The translations under genes were made by a program, and so were the position numbers. Shown here one piece after another: positions 7,046 to 15,897 of a stretch of 64,000 nucleotides of DNA. The stretch lies in the NCBI GenBank assembly GCA_938034875.1, contig CALHND010000013.1, positions 62,001-126,000 on the forward strand, written 5' to 3'. Each line of letters starts with the position of its first letter. Within the stretch, counting starts at the first letter, position 1. Source of the DNA: an uncultured Clostridia bacterium (GTDB lineage: Bacteria; Bacillota; Clostridia; Oscillospirales; Acutalibacteraceae). Under the pieces are notes generated by a model that ran no database searches, had not been told where the DNA came from, and saw only the letters and a list, made by a program, of their open reading frames with translations.

Positions 7046-7387
7046 TCAGACTAATTCGATGATTGCCATTTCAGCAGCATCTCCGCGGCGCGGGCCGGTT
7101 TTAATGATGCGTGTGTAACCGCCGTTTTTAGCTGAATAGTTGGGAGCAATCTCGTCATACAGCTTTTTGACAACAGATTCCTTTGTTATAAACGCCATTG
7201 TCTGACGCTTTGAATGGAGGCTGTTATCTTTAGCCAAAGTTATATATTTCTCAGTCATTGAACGGACTTCCTTAGCACGAGTAACGGTAGTCTCTATACG
7301 ACCGTTCTCGAGCAGGTATGTGACCATGCCGCGAAGCATTGCCTTTCTGTGGTCGCTCGTTCTTCCGAGTTTTCTTGTACCTGGCAT
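7046..7387 (-). CDS. rplQ: 50S ribosomal protein L17
   Basis: The 113-residue protein shows the L17 signature GTRKLGRTSDHRKAMLRGMV at the N-terminus and ends with the short clostridial form without a long C-terminal tail. L17 binds 23S rRNA near the exit tunnel. The ATG at 7387 follows GGAG by about 9 bases; a TTG one codon upstream is open but less likely. It is the last gene of the operon, after rpoA, as in other Firmicutes. Confidence 0.97.
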   Translation of the reverse strand: MPGTRKLGRTSDHRKAMLRGMVTYLLENGRIETTVTRAKEVRSMTEKYITLAKDNSLHSKRQTMAFITKESVVKKLYDEIAPNYSAKNGGYTRIIKTGPRRGDAAEMAIIELV

Positions 7388-7451
7388 CAAAAATCAACTC
7401 CTTGAACAAATTATCGTTGGCTATAAACCCAACGAAGTATAAAAGGTACGA

Positions 7452-8396
7452 TTATTCGTCCTCTTCACGCAGACCAAATCCAAGTGATTCCAGCTTATGA
7501 ATAACCTCTTCGAGCGACTTGCGTCCAAGGTTACGAACCTTCATCATTTCGTCTTCAGTCTTTTCGGTAAGATCCTGTACAGTATTTATACCTGCACGCT
7601 TCAAACAGTTGAAGCTGCGTACGGAAAGGTCAAGTTCCTCAATGGTCATCTCAAGAATCTTGGATACACCCTTGTCATCCTTTTCGACCATGATATCGCC
7701 GTTATAAGCGTCACCTGAAAGGTCAACGAAAAGGTTGAGATGTTCAGTGAGTACCTTGGCGCCGAGGGAAACTGCTTCCTTTGCAGTAAGCGTTCCGTCG
7801 GTAGTAACCTCGAAAATCAGCTTATCAAAATCGGTAAACTGACCCACACGAGTATTTTCAACCGTATAGTTTGCCTTTAAAACAGGGGTATAAATGGAAT
7901 CTACAGGTATTACACCGATTACGGTCTGGCTCTGCTTATTCTGTTCAGCAGGAATATAGCCGCGACCCTTATCCATTGTGAGTTCCATATTAAGCTTTCC
8001 GCCTGCGCCAACTGTTGCAATGTGCAAATCGGGGTTAAGAACCTCAACATCTGCATCAGCTGCAATAGAGCCGGCAGTTACCTCACACGGACCTTCTGCG
8101 TCAATGTAAACTGTTTTTACACCGTCGCAATGAAGTTTCGCATTTATGCCCTTAATGTTAAGGACAATTTCGGTAACATCTTCCTTAACGCCAGGTACAG
8201 TGGAAAATTCGTGTACCACACCGTCAATTTTAACAGACGTAACAGCAACGCCCGGAAGCGAGGACAGAAGTACTCTACGAAGGCTATTGCCAAGAGTACG
8301 ACCGTATCCGCGCTCAAGCGGTTCAACGACAAATTTGCCGTAGAACGAATCGTCGGGACATTCAACTGTTATATTGGGCTTCTCAATCTCAATCAT
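7452..8396 (-). CDS. rpoA: RNA polymerase alpha subunit
   Basis: The 314-residue protein has the N-terminal dimerisation/assembly domain (residues 1 to about 225, with FVVEPLERGYGRTLGNSLRR) and the helix-hairpin-helix C-terminal domain (about 245-305, with VRSFNCLKRAGINTVQDL) that contacts UP elements and activators. An acidic linker separates them. The protein scaffolds assembly of beta and beta', whose genes lie at 57-64 kb. It sits between rpsD and rplQ in the alpha part of the ribosomal operon. Confidence 0.98.
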   Translation of the reverse strand: MIEIEKPNITVECPDDSFYGKFVVEPLERGYGRTLGNSLRRVLLSSLPGVAVTSVKIDGVVHEFSTVPGVKEDVTEIVLNIKGINAKLHCDGVKTVYIDAEGPCEVTAGSIAADADVEVLNPDLHIATVGAGGKLNMELTMDKGRGYIPAEQNKQSQTVIGVIPVDSIYTPVLKANYTVENTRVGQFTDFDKLIFEVTTDGTLTAKEAVSLGAKVLTEHLNLFVDLSGDAYNGDIMVEKDDKGVSKILEMTIEELDLSVRSFNCLKRAGINTVQDLTEKTEDEMMKVRNLGRKSLEEVIHKLESLGFGLREEDE

Positions 8397-8452
8397 TCAA
8401 AACCCTCCTAATTAATATAGTTTGAAAACATATTTTAATCAAAAGATACAGA

Positions 8453-9079
8453 TTACTTAGAATAGAATTCTACGATAAGCTGCTCTTCAACCGGTATATC
8501 AATTTCTTCTCTTGACGGAAGATTGACAACCTTTGCTTCCAGGGCTTCGCGATTGAGGTCAAGCCATGCTGGAACAGGACGGCCTGAGTTGCTTTCAAGA
8601 ACAGACTTAATCTTAGTGCTGTCCTTGCTCTTTGCAGAAATAGCAATTGTTTCGCCGGCTCTGAGCAAGTAAGAAGGAATATCTACCTTTTTACCGTTTA
8701 CAGTAAAATGACCGTGAACAACAAGCTGTCTAGCTTCAGCTCTTGAGCATCCCCAACCAAGCCTGTATACAACGTTATCAAGACGGCTTTCAAGGATGCG
8801 GAGAAGGTTTTCACCTGTTACACCCTGCTTGCGCTCAGCCATCTCAAAATAATGATGGAACTGGCCCTCAAGAATGCCGTAAAAACGTCTTGCTTTCTGC
8901 TTCATACGAAGCTGAAGACCATATTCAGAGGTCTTCTTTCTACCCTTGCCATGCTGACCAGGAACATAGTTTCTGCGGCCGACAGAGCATTTATCAGAAT
9001 AGCATCTTTCGCCCTTAAGGAAGAGTTTTTCTCCCTCTCGACGACAAAGTTTGCATACCGATCCGGTATATCTAGCCAT
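8453..9079 (-). CDS. rpsD: 30S ribosomal protein S4 (zinc-binding type)
   Basis: The 208-residue protein begins MARYTGSVCKLCRREG and carries further Cys residues in RCYSDKCSVGRRNYVPGQHG, so it keeps the four-Cys zinc site of C+ S4 paralogues. The S4 RNA-binding domain (LESRLDNVVYRLG to VNGKKVDIPSYLL) lies at about residues 92-155. S4 is a primary binder of 16S rRNA that nucleates small-subunit assembly and often represses its own operon. Here rpsD is in the alpha operon, unlike B. subtilis, where it is a separate gene. Confidence 0.97.
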   Translation of the reverse strand: MARYTGSVCKLCRREGEKLFLKGERCYSDKCSVGRRNYVPGQHGKGRKKTSEYGLQLRMKQKARRFYGILEGQFHHYFEMAERKQGVTGENLLRILESRLDNVVYRLGWGCSRAEARQLVVHGHFTVNGKKVDIPSYLLRAGETIAISAKSKDSTKIKSVLESNSGRPVPAWLDLNREALEAKVVNLPSREEIDIPVEEQLIVEFYSK

Positions 9080-9098
9080 TTAGTTACACCTCCAAAAA

Positions 9099-9497
9099 TT
9101 ATACGCGTCTTCTCTTAGGCGGACGGCAACCATTGTGTGGGATAGGAGTAACGTCTTTAATAAGAGTTACTTCGAGGCCTACGGTCTGAAGAGCGCGAAT
9201 AGCAGCTTCACGACCCGAGCCAGGTCCCTTTACGAATACTTCAACGGTCTTAAGACCGTGATCCATTGCAGCCTTAGCAGCTGTCTCCGCAACTGATTGA
9301 GCAGCAAACGGAGTAGACTTTCTTGAGCCGCGGAAACCGAGCTCGCCAGCAGATGCCCATGAAATAGCATTGCCCTGAACATCAGTAATCGTAACAATGG
9401 TATTATTGAAGGTTGACTGAATATGGACTGCGCCTTTTTCAATGTTTTTCTTCTCGCGGCGTCTACGAGTTGTAGTAGCTTTTTTAGCCTGTGCCAT
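9099..9497 (-). CDS. rpsK: 30S ribosomal protein S11
   Basis: The 132-residue protein has a basic N-terminal tail (TTRRRREKKNIEKG) and the S11 core HIQSTFNNTIVTITD, ending in TPIPHNGCRPPKRRRV. S11 lies on the small-subunit platform near the E site. It is 18 bases after rpsM and 19 before rpsD. Confidence 0.98.
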   Translation of the reverse strand: MAQAKKATTTRRRREKKNIEKGAVHIQSTFNNTIVTITDVQGNAISWASAGELGFRGSRKSTPFAAQSVAETAAKAAMDHGLKTVEVFVKGPGSGREAAIRALQTVGLEVTLIKDVTPIPHNGCRPPKRRRV

Positions 9498-9515
9498 AAC
9501 TATCTTCCTCCTATA

Positions 9516-9884
9516 TTACTTTTTCTTGTTAGCGATTGTCTTCTTCGGGCCTTTTCTTGTGCGAGCGTTGGTCTTTGATCTCTGACCGCGGACAGGCAAG
9601 CCCTTGCGATGACGAACACCACGATAGCAACCGATTTCAACGAGGCGCTTGATATCAAACGCAATTGAACGGCGGAGGTCACCCTCTGCCTCAACATTTT
9701 TCTCGATGTAATCACGAAGCTTAGCTACGTCATCTTCAGTAAGGTCCTTTACGCGTGTATCGGGGTTAACACCCGTAGCGGAAAGGATATCATTTGCAGT
9801 TTTACGACCTATGCCGTAAATGTAGGTTAATCCAACTTCGACCCGCTTTTCTCTAGGCAGGTCAACACCAGCAATTCGTGCCAT
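9516..9884 (-). CDS. rpsM: 30S ribosomal protein S13
   Basis: The 122-residue protein starts MARIAGVDLPREKRVEVG, has the helix-hairpin-helix YIYGIGRKTANDIL and the tail motif GLPVRGQRSKTNARTRKG. S13 sits on the head of the small subunit and bridges to L5. It is between rpmJ and rpsK, the usual alpha-operon position. Confidence 0.98.
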   Translation of the reverse strand: MARIAGVDLPREKRVEVGLTYIYGIGRKTANDILSATGVNPDTRVKDLTEDDVAKLRDYIEKNVEAEGDLRRSIAFDIKRLVEIGCYRGVRHRKGLPVRGQRSKTNARTRKGPKKTIANKKK

Positions 9885-9920
9885 GTGTTTAATGCACCTC
9901 CGTAATTTGGCTAGCGCCTA

Positions 9921-10034
9921 TTAGCCCTGGCGCTGTTTGTGCTTGGGATTCTCACAGATTACCATGACGCGTCCCTTACGCCTAATTATCTTGCACTTTT
10001 CGCAAATCTTTTTGACAGAAGGTCTGACTTTCAT
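9921..10034 (-). CDS. rpmJ: 50S ribosomal protein L36 (zinc-binding type)
   Basis: A short frame of 37 codons encodes a basic protein starting MKVRPSVKKICEKC, with CEKC, a Cys in MVICENPKH and a His, which is the C-x2-C...C...H zinc knuckle of C+ L36. The ATG at 10034 follows AGGAGGT by 6 bases. It lies between infA and rpsM, the conserved Firmicute position. Confidence 0.96.
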   Translation of the reverse strand: MKVRPSVKKICEKCKIIRRKGRVMVICENPKHKQRQG

Positions 10035-10102
10035 TTGTATTACCTCCTAAAATATGTGCCGCTCATTTTCTGCGGCGGAATAATGTCTGTGCGTGTGCCT
10101 AC

Positions 10103-10324
10103 TTATGACTTGGAACGATAAGTAATGCGTCCCTTTGTCAAGTCGTAGGGCGACATTTCGACTGTGACCTTGTCACCGGGAAGAATGCGGATAAAATTGA
10201 TTCGCATTTTGCCGGAAATATGGGTCAAAACCTGATGTCCGTTTGGCAGCTCAACCCTAAATGTTGCGTTTGGAAGAGCTTCAACCACTGTACCTTCAAT
10301 CTCAATCATATCCTGTTTGGACAC
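10103..10324 (-). CDS. infA: Translation initiation factor IF-1
   Basis: The 73-residue single OB-fold protein begins MSKQDMIEIEGTVVEALPN and has HISGKMRINFIRILPGDKV. IF-1 occupies the A site of the 30S subunit during initiation. The start codon is GTG, placed 9 bases after GGAGG; all other possible starts lie inside the fold. It follows the KOW protein and precedes rpmJ. Confidence 0.97.
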   Translation of the reverse strand: MSKQDMIEIEGTVVEALPNATFRVELPNGHQVLTHISGKMRINFIRILPGDKVTVEMSPYDLTKGRITYRSKS

Positions 10325-10345
10325 TATAGGATACCTCCCTAAAAT

Positions 10346-10585
10346 TCAAGCAGTAAAGTTGCGTAGCATAGTCTTTACTCTGCTGTTTGCCGCTAAATCA
10401 TTTTCTGATACTATTGTTTGTGTAGCGCTAATGTGTTTAACATTTTTACGCTTTGGTCGGTCGTAGGGGTGACGCTTGCCATCAATAAGCAGAACTGATT
10501 TCTCATCGGCTGAAAGGACAATCATAAACTGACCTTTTTGCTTGCCTGCATTAACAAAAACGATTTGTCCCCTTTTAATAACCAT
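10346..10585 (-). CDS. KOW-domain RNA-binding protein (L14e-like)
   Basis: The 79-residue protein begins MVIKRGQIVFVNAGKQKG, a KOW-type beta-barrel start resembling archaeal/eukaryal L14e, and has the basic DGKRHPYDRPKRKNVKHI segment. It is found between map and infA in many Clostridia and is presumed to bind ribosomal or other RNA, but its function is not established. I take the ATG at 10585, 5 bases after GGAGGT; a TTG at 10603 overlapping the map stop is open but lacks a ribosome site. Confidence 0.88.
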   Translation of the reverse strand: MVIKRGQIVFVNAGKQKGQFMIVLSADEKSVLLIDGKRHPYDRPKRKNVKHISATQTIVSENDLAANSRVKTMLRNFTA

Positions 10586-10599
10586 TTTGCACCTCCGAA

Positions 10600-11352
10600 T
10601 CAATCGGGGATGGTCAAAATGACCGGTCCCTCCGGCGTAATTGCAACGCTATGCTCAAAATGAGCGGACAGTTTACCGTCTGCTGTTTTAACAGTCCAGC
10701 CATCGACCATCTGCTTAACATTTGGAGTTCCAATATTTATCATAGGTTCAATAGCGAGGGTCATGCCCGGAACGAGGCGAATACCTCTGCCGGGTTTTCC
10801 GAAATTCGGTACTTCAGGTGCTTCATGAAGGCTCGCGCCTACGCCATGGCCGACATATTCTCGGACCACCGAGTAACCGCGCGCCTCGACATACTGCTGA
10901 ATAGCATTTGATATATCGCCGACTCTGTTGCCGTAGACCGCCATGCGAATACCCTCATACAGGCTTTCGCGAGTAGCGTCCATCAGCCGCTTTGCCTCGT
11001 CGGAAATATCTCCGCAGGCAAATGTGGCAGCATTATCGCCGTTATACCCCTCAAAAGCAGCTCCAAGGTCAATACTGACGATGTCGCCCTCTTGTAGAAT
11101 TCGCTTTTTTGATGGTATGCCGTGAATTACCTCGTCATTTATGGAAATGCATGCGGTTGCGGGAAAACCGTTGTAGTGAAGAAAGTTTGGCGTAGCTCCT
11201 TGACTAATAATATAGTCATAAGCCAGCTTGTCAATCTCTCCGGTAGATACACCGGGCTCAACTGCCTGCCCCGCAACGCGTAGTGCTCCGGCCGATATAC
11301 GACCTGCTTCTTTCATGATATTAAGTTCACGAGTTGTTTTGAGCACTATCAT
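10600..11352 (-). CDS. map: Methionine aminopeptidase, type I
   Basis: The 250-residue protein has the pita-bread fold marks: the Asp ligands in SIDLGAAFEGYNGDNAATF, the His in YVGHGVGASLHEAPEVP, and the Glu ligands in TLAIEPMIN and FEHSVAI. It removes the initiator Met from nascent proteins in the cytoplasm. Length is that of the short type I enzymes without an SH3-binding extension. It lies 29 bases after adk and directly precedes the KOW gene. Confidence 0.97.
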   Translation of the reverse strand: MIVLKTTRELNIMKEAGRISAGALRVAGQAVEPGVSTGEIDKLAYDYIISQGATPNFLHYNGFPATACISINDEVIHGIPSKKRILQEGDIVSIDLGAAFEGYNGDNAATFACGDISDEAKRLMDATRESLYEGIRMAVYGNRVGDISNAIQQYVEARGYSVVREYVGHGVGASLHEAPEVPNFGKPGRGIRLVPGMTLAIEPMINIGTPNVKQMVDGWTVKTADGKLSAHFEHSVAITPEGPVILTIPD

Positions 11353-11381
11353 GCTTTACCACCGTTTCTTGCCAAAAACTA

Positions 11382-12014
11382 TCAGTCAGCGAGGGCTGCA
11401 AGAGTAAGGGCTGTTGTGTCCTTAACCTCTTCCTGTCCCTCAACAAGACGAAGTTTTCCGGCCTTTTCATAATAACCTTTGAGCGGCTCAGTTTGTTCAT
11501 GGTAAACATGAAGTCTTTCAAGAACCGTCTCAGGTGCGTCATCCTTACGCTGAACAAGTTCGCTGTCGCAGGCATTACAAATGCCCTCTTTAGCGGGTTT
11601 CTTGTATTCGGTATGATATGACGCTCCGCACTTTGGACAAACGCGGCGTCCTGCCATACGAGCAGCAATCTTTTCGTCCGGTACTTCAATTGAAATAACA
11701 CGGTCGATTATGATACCCATCTGGTCAAGAGCTTCTGCTTGTGGGATGGTGCGGGGAAAACCGTCCAGAATAAAACCGTTTTTACAGTCATCCTGATTAA
11801 GACGCTCTCTGATGATGCCGATAACGACATCATCAGGAACGAGCTTTCCTTCATCCATATACGCCTTTGCTTTCAGTCCCATTTCGGTGCCGTTTTTAAG
11901 AGCTTCACGAATAATATTACCCGTGGAAATTGCGGGAATTGAAAGCTTTTCACAAATAACTTCTGCCTGCGTGCCTTTGCCGGCACCGGGAGCACCTAAA
12001 AGAATAAGATTCAT
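11382..12014 (-). CDS. adk: Adenylate kinase (zinc-binding LID)
   Basis: The 210-residue protein has the P-loop GAPGAGKGTQAE, the DGFPRTIPQAEAL nucleotide-binding motif, and a LID with CPKCGASYH and CNACDSELVQR, giving the four-Cys zinc site of Gram-positive long adenylate kinases. It equilibrates ATP, ADP and AMP. It lies between secY and map as in most Firmicutes. Confidence 0.97.
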   Translation of the reverse strand: MNLILLGAPGAGKGTQAEVICEKLSIPAISTGNIIREALKNGTEMGLKAKAYMDEGKLVPDDVVIGIIRERLNQDDCKNGFILDGFPRTIPQAEALDQMGIIIDRVISIEVPDEKIAARMAGRRVCPKCGASYHTEYKKPAKEGICNACDSELVQRKDDAPETVLERLHVYHEQTEPLKGYYEKAGKLRLVEGQEEVKDTTALTLAALAD

Positions 12015-12029
12015 CAGTTACCTCCAATA

Positions 12030-13358
12030 TCAGTCAAACAGGCCCTTGTAGTGACGCATCATTACCTGTGATTCAAGCGTCTGAACTGTGTCAAGGGCCA
12101 CACCTACAACGATAAGAATTGACGTACCGCCGAGGGAAATAGATGACATGCTAGAATTAAAGAAGCCAATTACGATAGGCAATACGGCGATAACTCCAAG
12201 GAACAATGCACCTATTAATGTTACTCTTGACAAAATCTTCTTAAGAAATTCAATTGTCGGCTTGCCCGAGCGAATACCAGGTACAGAACCGCCGTTTTTC
12301 TTAAGATTGTTTGTAATCTCGACAGGATTATACTGAATCTGTACATAGAAGTAAGCAAATCCAATAATCATAGCGAGATAAAGTAGTGCGTAGAAAACTC
12401 CTTGATAGCTGAACAAAGCAAAGAATTTGTACCAGAAGCTCTGAACAGTTTCAGTGCTTGTTCCCATAAATGAAAGGACCATTGTAGGAATAGACAAGAA
12501 GGAGCTTGCAAAAATGATAGGCATAACGCCAGACATATTAACCTTGATCGGAATATGTGAGCTCTGACCGCCGTACATCTTGCGTCCGACTACGCGTTTT
12601 GCGTACTGAACAGGAATTCTGCGCTCTGCACCAGTCATAAACACGATAAATACGATGATTACGAGGAACATAATGATTGTTGCAAAGAATGCAAAATATG
12701 CTCCTGTGGTCCAGAAATTGCCAAGAATGGCCGCAGCCGACTTAGCACGCGAAAGAATACCTGCGAAGAGAAGTATAGAAATACCGTTTCCGATACCCTT
12801 CTCATCAATACGTTCGCCCAACCACATCATGATAGCTGAGCCTGCCGTAAACGACAGAATAATTACAACTGCAGCGAAAACTTTCTCTGCACCATTGTAC
12901 GTGTTTGACGGGTCTACATATCCACTCGCATTTAAGTAAATGTAATATGCTGTACCCTGAATAAGACCGAGAATAACAGTTACAAATCGAGTTATTTTTG
13001 CAATTTTCTTGCTGCCTTCTTCTCCCTCTTTGGATATTCTCTCCAAAGCGGGGATTGCAACGCAGAGCAACTGCATAATAATCGAGGAGTTGATGTACGG
13101 GGTAACCGACATTGCGAAGATTGCTCCGTACTCAAGACCGCCACCGGTCAGAATGTTGATATAGCTCAAGAATGAATTGAAACCTTCAGCTTGAGTTGAA
13201 TTCATTGCACTCTGCATCTCAGACTTAAGTGATGCAATATCAATAAACGGGACAGGAATAACTGAGCCGATTCTGAATATTGCAATAATCATAATGGTAT
13301 AAAGTATTTTTTTGCGGATTTCAAGAACTCGCCATGAGTTTCTCAGAATCTGAAACAT
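12030..13358 (-). CDS. secY: Protein translocase subunit SecY
   Basis: The 442-residue polytopic protein has about ten membrane spans and SecY marks such as GSVIPVPFID near residue 30, LGVTPYINSSI-like SVTPYINSSIIMQ, AERRIPVQYAKR and the C-terminal GTSILIVVGVALDTV. It forms the channel of the Sec translocon with SecE and SecG. The ATG directly follows the rplO stop (TAAATG), so the two are tightly coupled. Confidence 0.98.
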   Translation of the reverse strand: MFQILRNSWRVLEIRKKILYTIMIIAIFRIGSVIPVPFIDIASLKSEMQSAMNSTQAEGFNSFLSYINILTGGGLEYGAIFAMSVTPYINSSIIMQLLCVAIPALERISKEGEEGSKKIAKITRFVTVILGLIQGTAYYIYLNASGYVDPSNTYNGAEKVFAAVVIILSFTAGSAIMMWLGERIDEKGIGNGISILLFAGILSRAKSAAAILGNFWTTGAYFAFFATIIMFLVIIVFIVFMTGAERRIPVQYAKRVVGRKMYGGQSSHIPIKVNMSGVMPIIFASSFLSIPTMVLSFMGTSTETVQSFWYKFFALFSYQGVFYALLYLAMIIGFAYFYVQIQYNPVEITNNLKKNGGSVPGIRSGKPTIEFLKKILSRVTLIGALFLGVIAVLPIVIGFFNSSMSSISLGGTSILIVVGVALDTVQTLESQVMMRHYKGLFD

Positions 13359-13799
13359 TTATACCACCTCAGCCTTTCCGCCAGCTGCTTCAATTTTACT
13401 TTTAGCAGTCTCCGAAAAAGCTGCAGCTTTGACGGTAAGCTTAACACTTAATTCGCCATTACCGAGTATCTTTATGCCATCATATTCCTTTTTAACAAGT
13501 CCGCTGGCAATTAAAGCCTCGGTATCTACTGTGGCACCATTTTCAAATCTTGCTAAATCAGATACGTTGATTGCAACAATCTTCTTAGCAAAAATATTAG
13601 TAAATCCTCTCTTAGGAACACGTCTCTGAAGGGGCATCTGGCCGCCTTCGAAACCGGGTCGGACACCGCCGCCGGAACGAGCCTTCTGGCCCTTATGTCC
13701 CTTACCGGCAGTCTTACCCTGACCTGAACCGTGACCACGACCGATGCGTTTTGACTCAAAGGTTGAGCCAGGTACAGCTGTAAGTTCATGCAGTTTCAT
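13359..13799 (-). CDS. rplO: 50S ribosomal protein L15
   Basis: The 146-residue protein has the Gly/Arg-rich N-terminal extension RIGRGHGSGQGKTAGKGHKG and the core GGQMPLQRRVPKRGF typical of L15. It binds 23S rRNA late in assembly. It lies between rpmD and secY. Confidence 0.98.
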   Translation of the reverse strand: MKLHELTAVPGSTFESKRIGRGHGSGQGKTAGKGHKGQKARSGGGVRPGFEGGQMPLQRRVPKRGFTNIFAKKIVAINVSDLARFENGATVDTEALIASGLVKKEYDGIKILGNGELSVKLTVKAAAFSETAKSKIEAAGGKAEVV

Positions 13800-13819
13800 A
13801 ACTGTGACACCTCCCTAAT

Positions 13820-14020
13820 TTATGCTTCGGTAACCTCGACGAGGTGGCTTATTTTGCGAATCTTGCCCTGCGTCTGAGCATTGTCAGGCTGAACTCTCTC
13901 GTCGCCGATTTTGTGCAGTCCGAGTGCCTCAGCAGTAGCAATCTGATCCTTTTTTGAGCCGATAAGACTCTTTACAAGTTTTATTTTAAGGCTTGCAACC
14001 TTCTTAGCTCTAGGTGACAT
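13820..14020 (-). CDS. rpmD: 50S ribosomal protein L30
   Basis: The 66-residue protein has the L30 core LKIKLVKSLIGSKKDQIATAEALG in residues 10-33 and the LVEVTE end. The N-terminal SPRAKKVAS extension is slightly longer than in B. subtilis. It follows rpsE by 13 bases. Confidence 0.96.
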   Translation of the reverse strand: MSPRAKKVASLKIKLVKSLIGSKKDQIATAEALGLHKIGDERVQPDNAQTQGKIRKISHLVEVTEA

Positions 14021-14033
14021 TTTGTAATCCCCC

Positions 14034-14537
14034 TTAACCTAAGATTTCCTTAACGGACTTACCGCGAATAGCAGCAACCTCTTCGACATTGCGAAGTTTG
14101 GAAAGACCGTCAATAGTAGCTCTTACAACATTGCAAGGATTGTTTGAACGAAGAGCTTTTGTTCTTATATCCTTTATACCAACACTCTCGATAACAGCAC
14201 GAACAGCGCCGCCGGCAATAACGCCGGTACCAGGTGCTGCCGGTTTAAGGAGAACGCGGCCTGCATCGAACTCGCCCATAATTTCATGAGGGATGGTTGT
14301 TCCCTTGAGGGAAACCTCGATCATGTTCTTCTTTGCATCCTCAATGCCCTTACGGATAGCATCAGGAACTTCGCGAGCTTTGCCGAGACCGAAACCAACA
14401 TGACCGTTTCCGTCGCCGACTACCATCAGAGCGGTAAATTTCATAATACGGCCGCCCTTAACTGTTTTGGATACGCGGTTGAGTGCAACCATGCGCTCCT
14501 TAAGGTCCATTGTTGAAGCGTCAAAATTTGTAGCCAA
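14034..14537 (-). CDS. rpsE: 30S ribosomal protein S5
   Basis: The 167-residue protein has the double-stranded-RNA-binding N-terminal domain with VALNRVSKTVKGGRIMKF and VVGDGNGHVGFGLGKA, and the C-terminal domain with GGAVRAVIESVGI. S5 acts in translational accuracy at the 30S body. It lies between rplR and rpmD. Confidence 0.98.
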   Translation of the reverse strand: MATNFDASTMDLKERMVALNRVSKTVKGGRIMKFTALMVVGDGNGHVGFGLGKAREVPDAIRKGIEDAKKNMIEVSLKGTTIPHEIMGEFDAGRVLLKPAAPGTGVIAGGAVRAVIESVGIKDIRTKALRSNNPCNVVRATIDGLSKLRNVEEVAAIRGKSVKEILG

Positions 14538-14552
14538 AGTTATTCCTCCCTC

Positions 14553-14909
14553 TTAAAAATTGAGGCCGCCCTTGCGGGCACCTTCGGCCAGCTCTTTGAC
14601 ACGGCCGTGATAAATATAGCCGCCGCGGTCAAAGACAACGTCTTTGATACCCTTTGCTGCGGCACGTTCTGCCAACAATTCTCCAACTTTAAAAGCTGCC
14701 TCTTTATTTCCGCCGTAACCGAAATCCTTTTCATTTGAGGAAGCGGCAACTAAAGTAACACCTTTAACATCATCGATGATTTGGGCGTAAATATTTGCGT
14801 TGGAGCGGAAAACATCAAGGCGCGGACACTCTGAAGTACCGCAGATTTTACCGCGTACGCGAACGTGGCGGTGAAGTCTTGCCTCATTGCGGCTTGGCTT
14901 ATTAACCAT
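14553..14909 (-). CDS. rplR: 50S ribosomal protein L18
   Basis: The 118-residue protein has RLHRHVRVRGKI, PRLDVFRSNANIYAQIID and the C-terminal FDRGGYIYHGRVKELAEGAR motif of L18. It binds 5S rRNA with L5. It lies between rplF and rpsE. Confidence 0.98.
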   Translation of the reverse strand: MVNKPSRNEARLHRHVRVRGKICGTSECPRLDVFRSNANIYAQIIDDVKGVTLVAASSNEKDFGYGGNKEAAFKVGELLAERAAAKGIKDVVFDRGGYIYHGRVKELAEGARKGGLNF

Positions 14910-14924
14910 TTCAATTCACTCCTT

Positions 14925-15473
14925 TTATTTCTTTGCGCCCTTACCGGCCTTGCCCTCTTTACGTCTGACATATTCGCCCTGGTAGCGAATTCCCTTGCCC
15001 TTATAGGGTTCAGGCGGACGTTTTTCGCGGACTTCTGCGGCAAACTGGCCAACAACCTGTTTGTCCGGACCGGAAATTACGACTAGGTTTGGATTCGGCA
15101 CATCGATGGAAATACCATCAATTTCAGGCATGATAACCTGATGGGAAAAGCCGAGGTTCATTACGAGATTATTGCCCTGCTTTGAAGCACGGTAACCAAT
15201 ACCGTTTACCTCAAGCGTCTTAGTGAAGCCGTTCGAAACGCCCTCTACCATGTTAGCTATGAGTGTACGGGTAAGACCGTGAAGTGAACGAGCAGTCTTC
15301 TCGTCGTTGCAACGTGTTACAACGATTTCGTTGCCTTCAACAGCAACATTTATTTCTTTACGGATTGTCTGAGTCAAAGTGCCTTTAGCACCCTTAACGG
15401 TAATAACATTACCCTCAAGTTTTACCTCAACTCCCGCAGGGATTGCAATTGGATTCTTTCCTATACGTGACAT
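14925..15473 (-). CDS. rplF: 50S ribosomal protein L6
   Basis: The 182-residue protein starts MSRIGKNPIAIPAGVEV and contains the second repeat and signature PEPYKGKGIRYQGEYVRRKEG near the C-terminus. L6 lies near the factor-binding site of the 50S subunit. It follows rpsH by 12 bases. Confidence 0.98.
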   Translation of the reverse strand: MSRIGKNPIAIPAGVEVKLEGNVITVKGAKGTLTQTIRKEINVAVEGNEIVVTRCNDEKTARSLHGLTRTLIANMVEGVSNGFTKTLEVNGIGYRASKQGNNLVMNLGFSHQVIMPEIDGISIDVPNPNLVVISGPDKQVVGQFAAEVREKRPPEPYKGKGIRYQGEYVRRKEGKAGKGAKK

Positions 15474-15485
15474 ATCGGCACCCCC

Positions 15486-15884
15486 TTACCAGATAAAAGC
15501 AAGAACTTCGCCGCCAACATTGTTAGCGCGTGCCTGCTTATCTGTCATAACACCCTTGGAGGTGGAGAGAATAGCGATACCGAGGCCACGCATGACCTTA
15601 GGCATATCCTCTACGTTTGTGTATATTCTTAAACCCGGTTTTGAAACTCTACGCAGGCCGGTAATGACCTGAGACTTGTTTGGGCCGTACTTGAGCGTGA
15701 CATGAATCATGCCCTGCTTGCCGTCCTCTGTGACGGTGAAACCCTTAATATAGCCTTCGTCAACCAGAATCTGAGCAATAGCTTTTTTCATATTTGACGC
15801 GGGAATATCAACTGACTCGTGTTTTGCTGAGTTAGCGTTACGAATTCTCGTAAGCATATCAGCGATTGTATCAGTAATCTGCAT
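15486..15884 (-). CDS. rpsH: 30S ribosomal protein S8
   Basis: The 132-residue protein begins MQITDTIADMLTRIRNAN and ends with the S8 signature GIAILSTSKGVMTDKQAR plus VGGEVLAFIW. S8 binds the central domain of 16S rRNA and is a known autogenous repressor of spc operons. It lies between rpsZ and rplF. Confidence 0.98.
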   Translation of the reverse strand: MQITDTIADMLTRIRNANSAKHESVDIPASNMKKAIAQILVDEGYIKGFTVTEDGKQGMIHVTLKYGPNKSQVITGLRRVSKPGLRIYTNVEDMPKVMRGLGIAILSTSKGVMTDKQARANNVGGEVLAFIW

Positions 15885-15897
15885 GTCATTAACCTCC

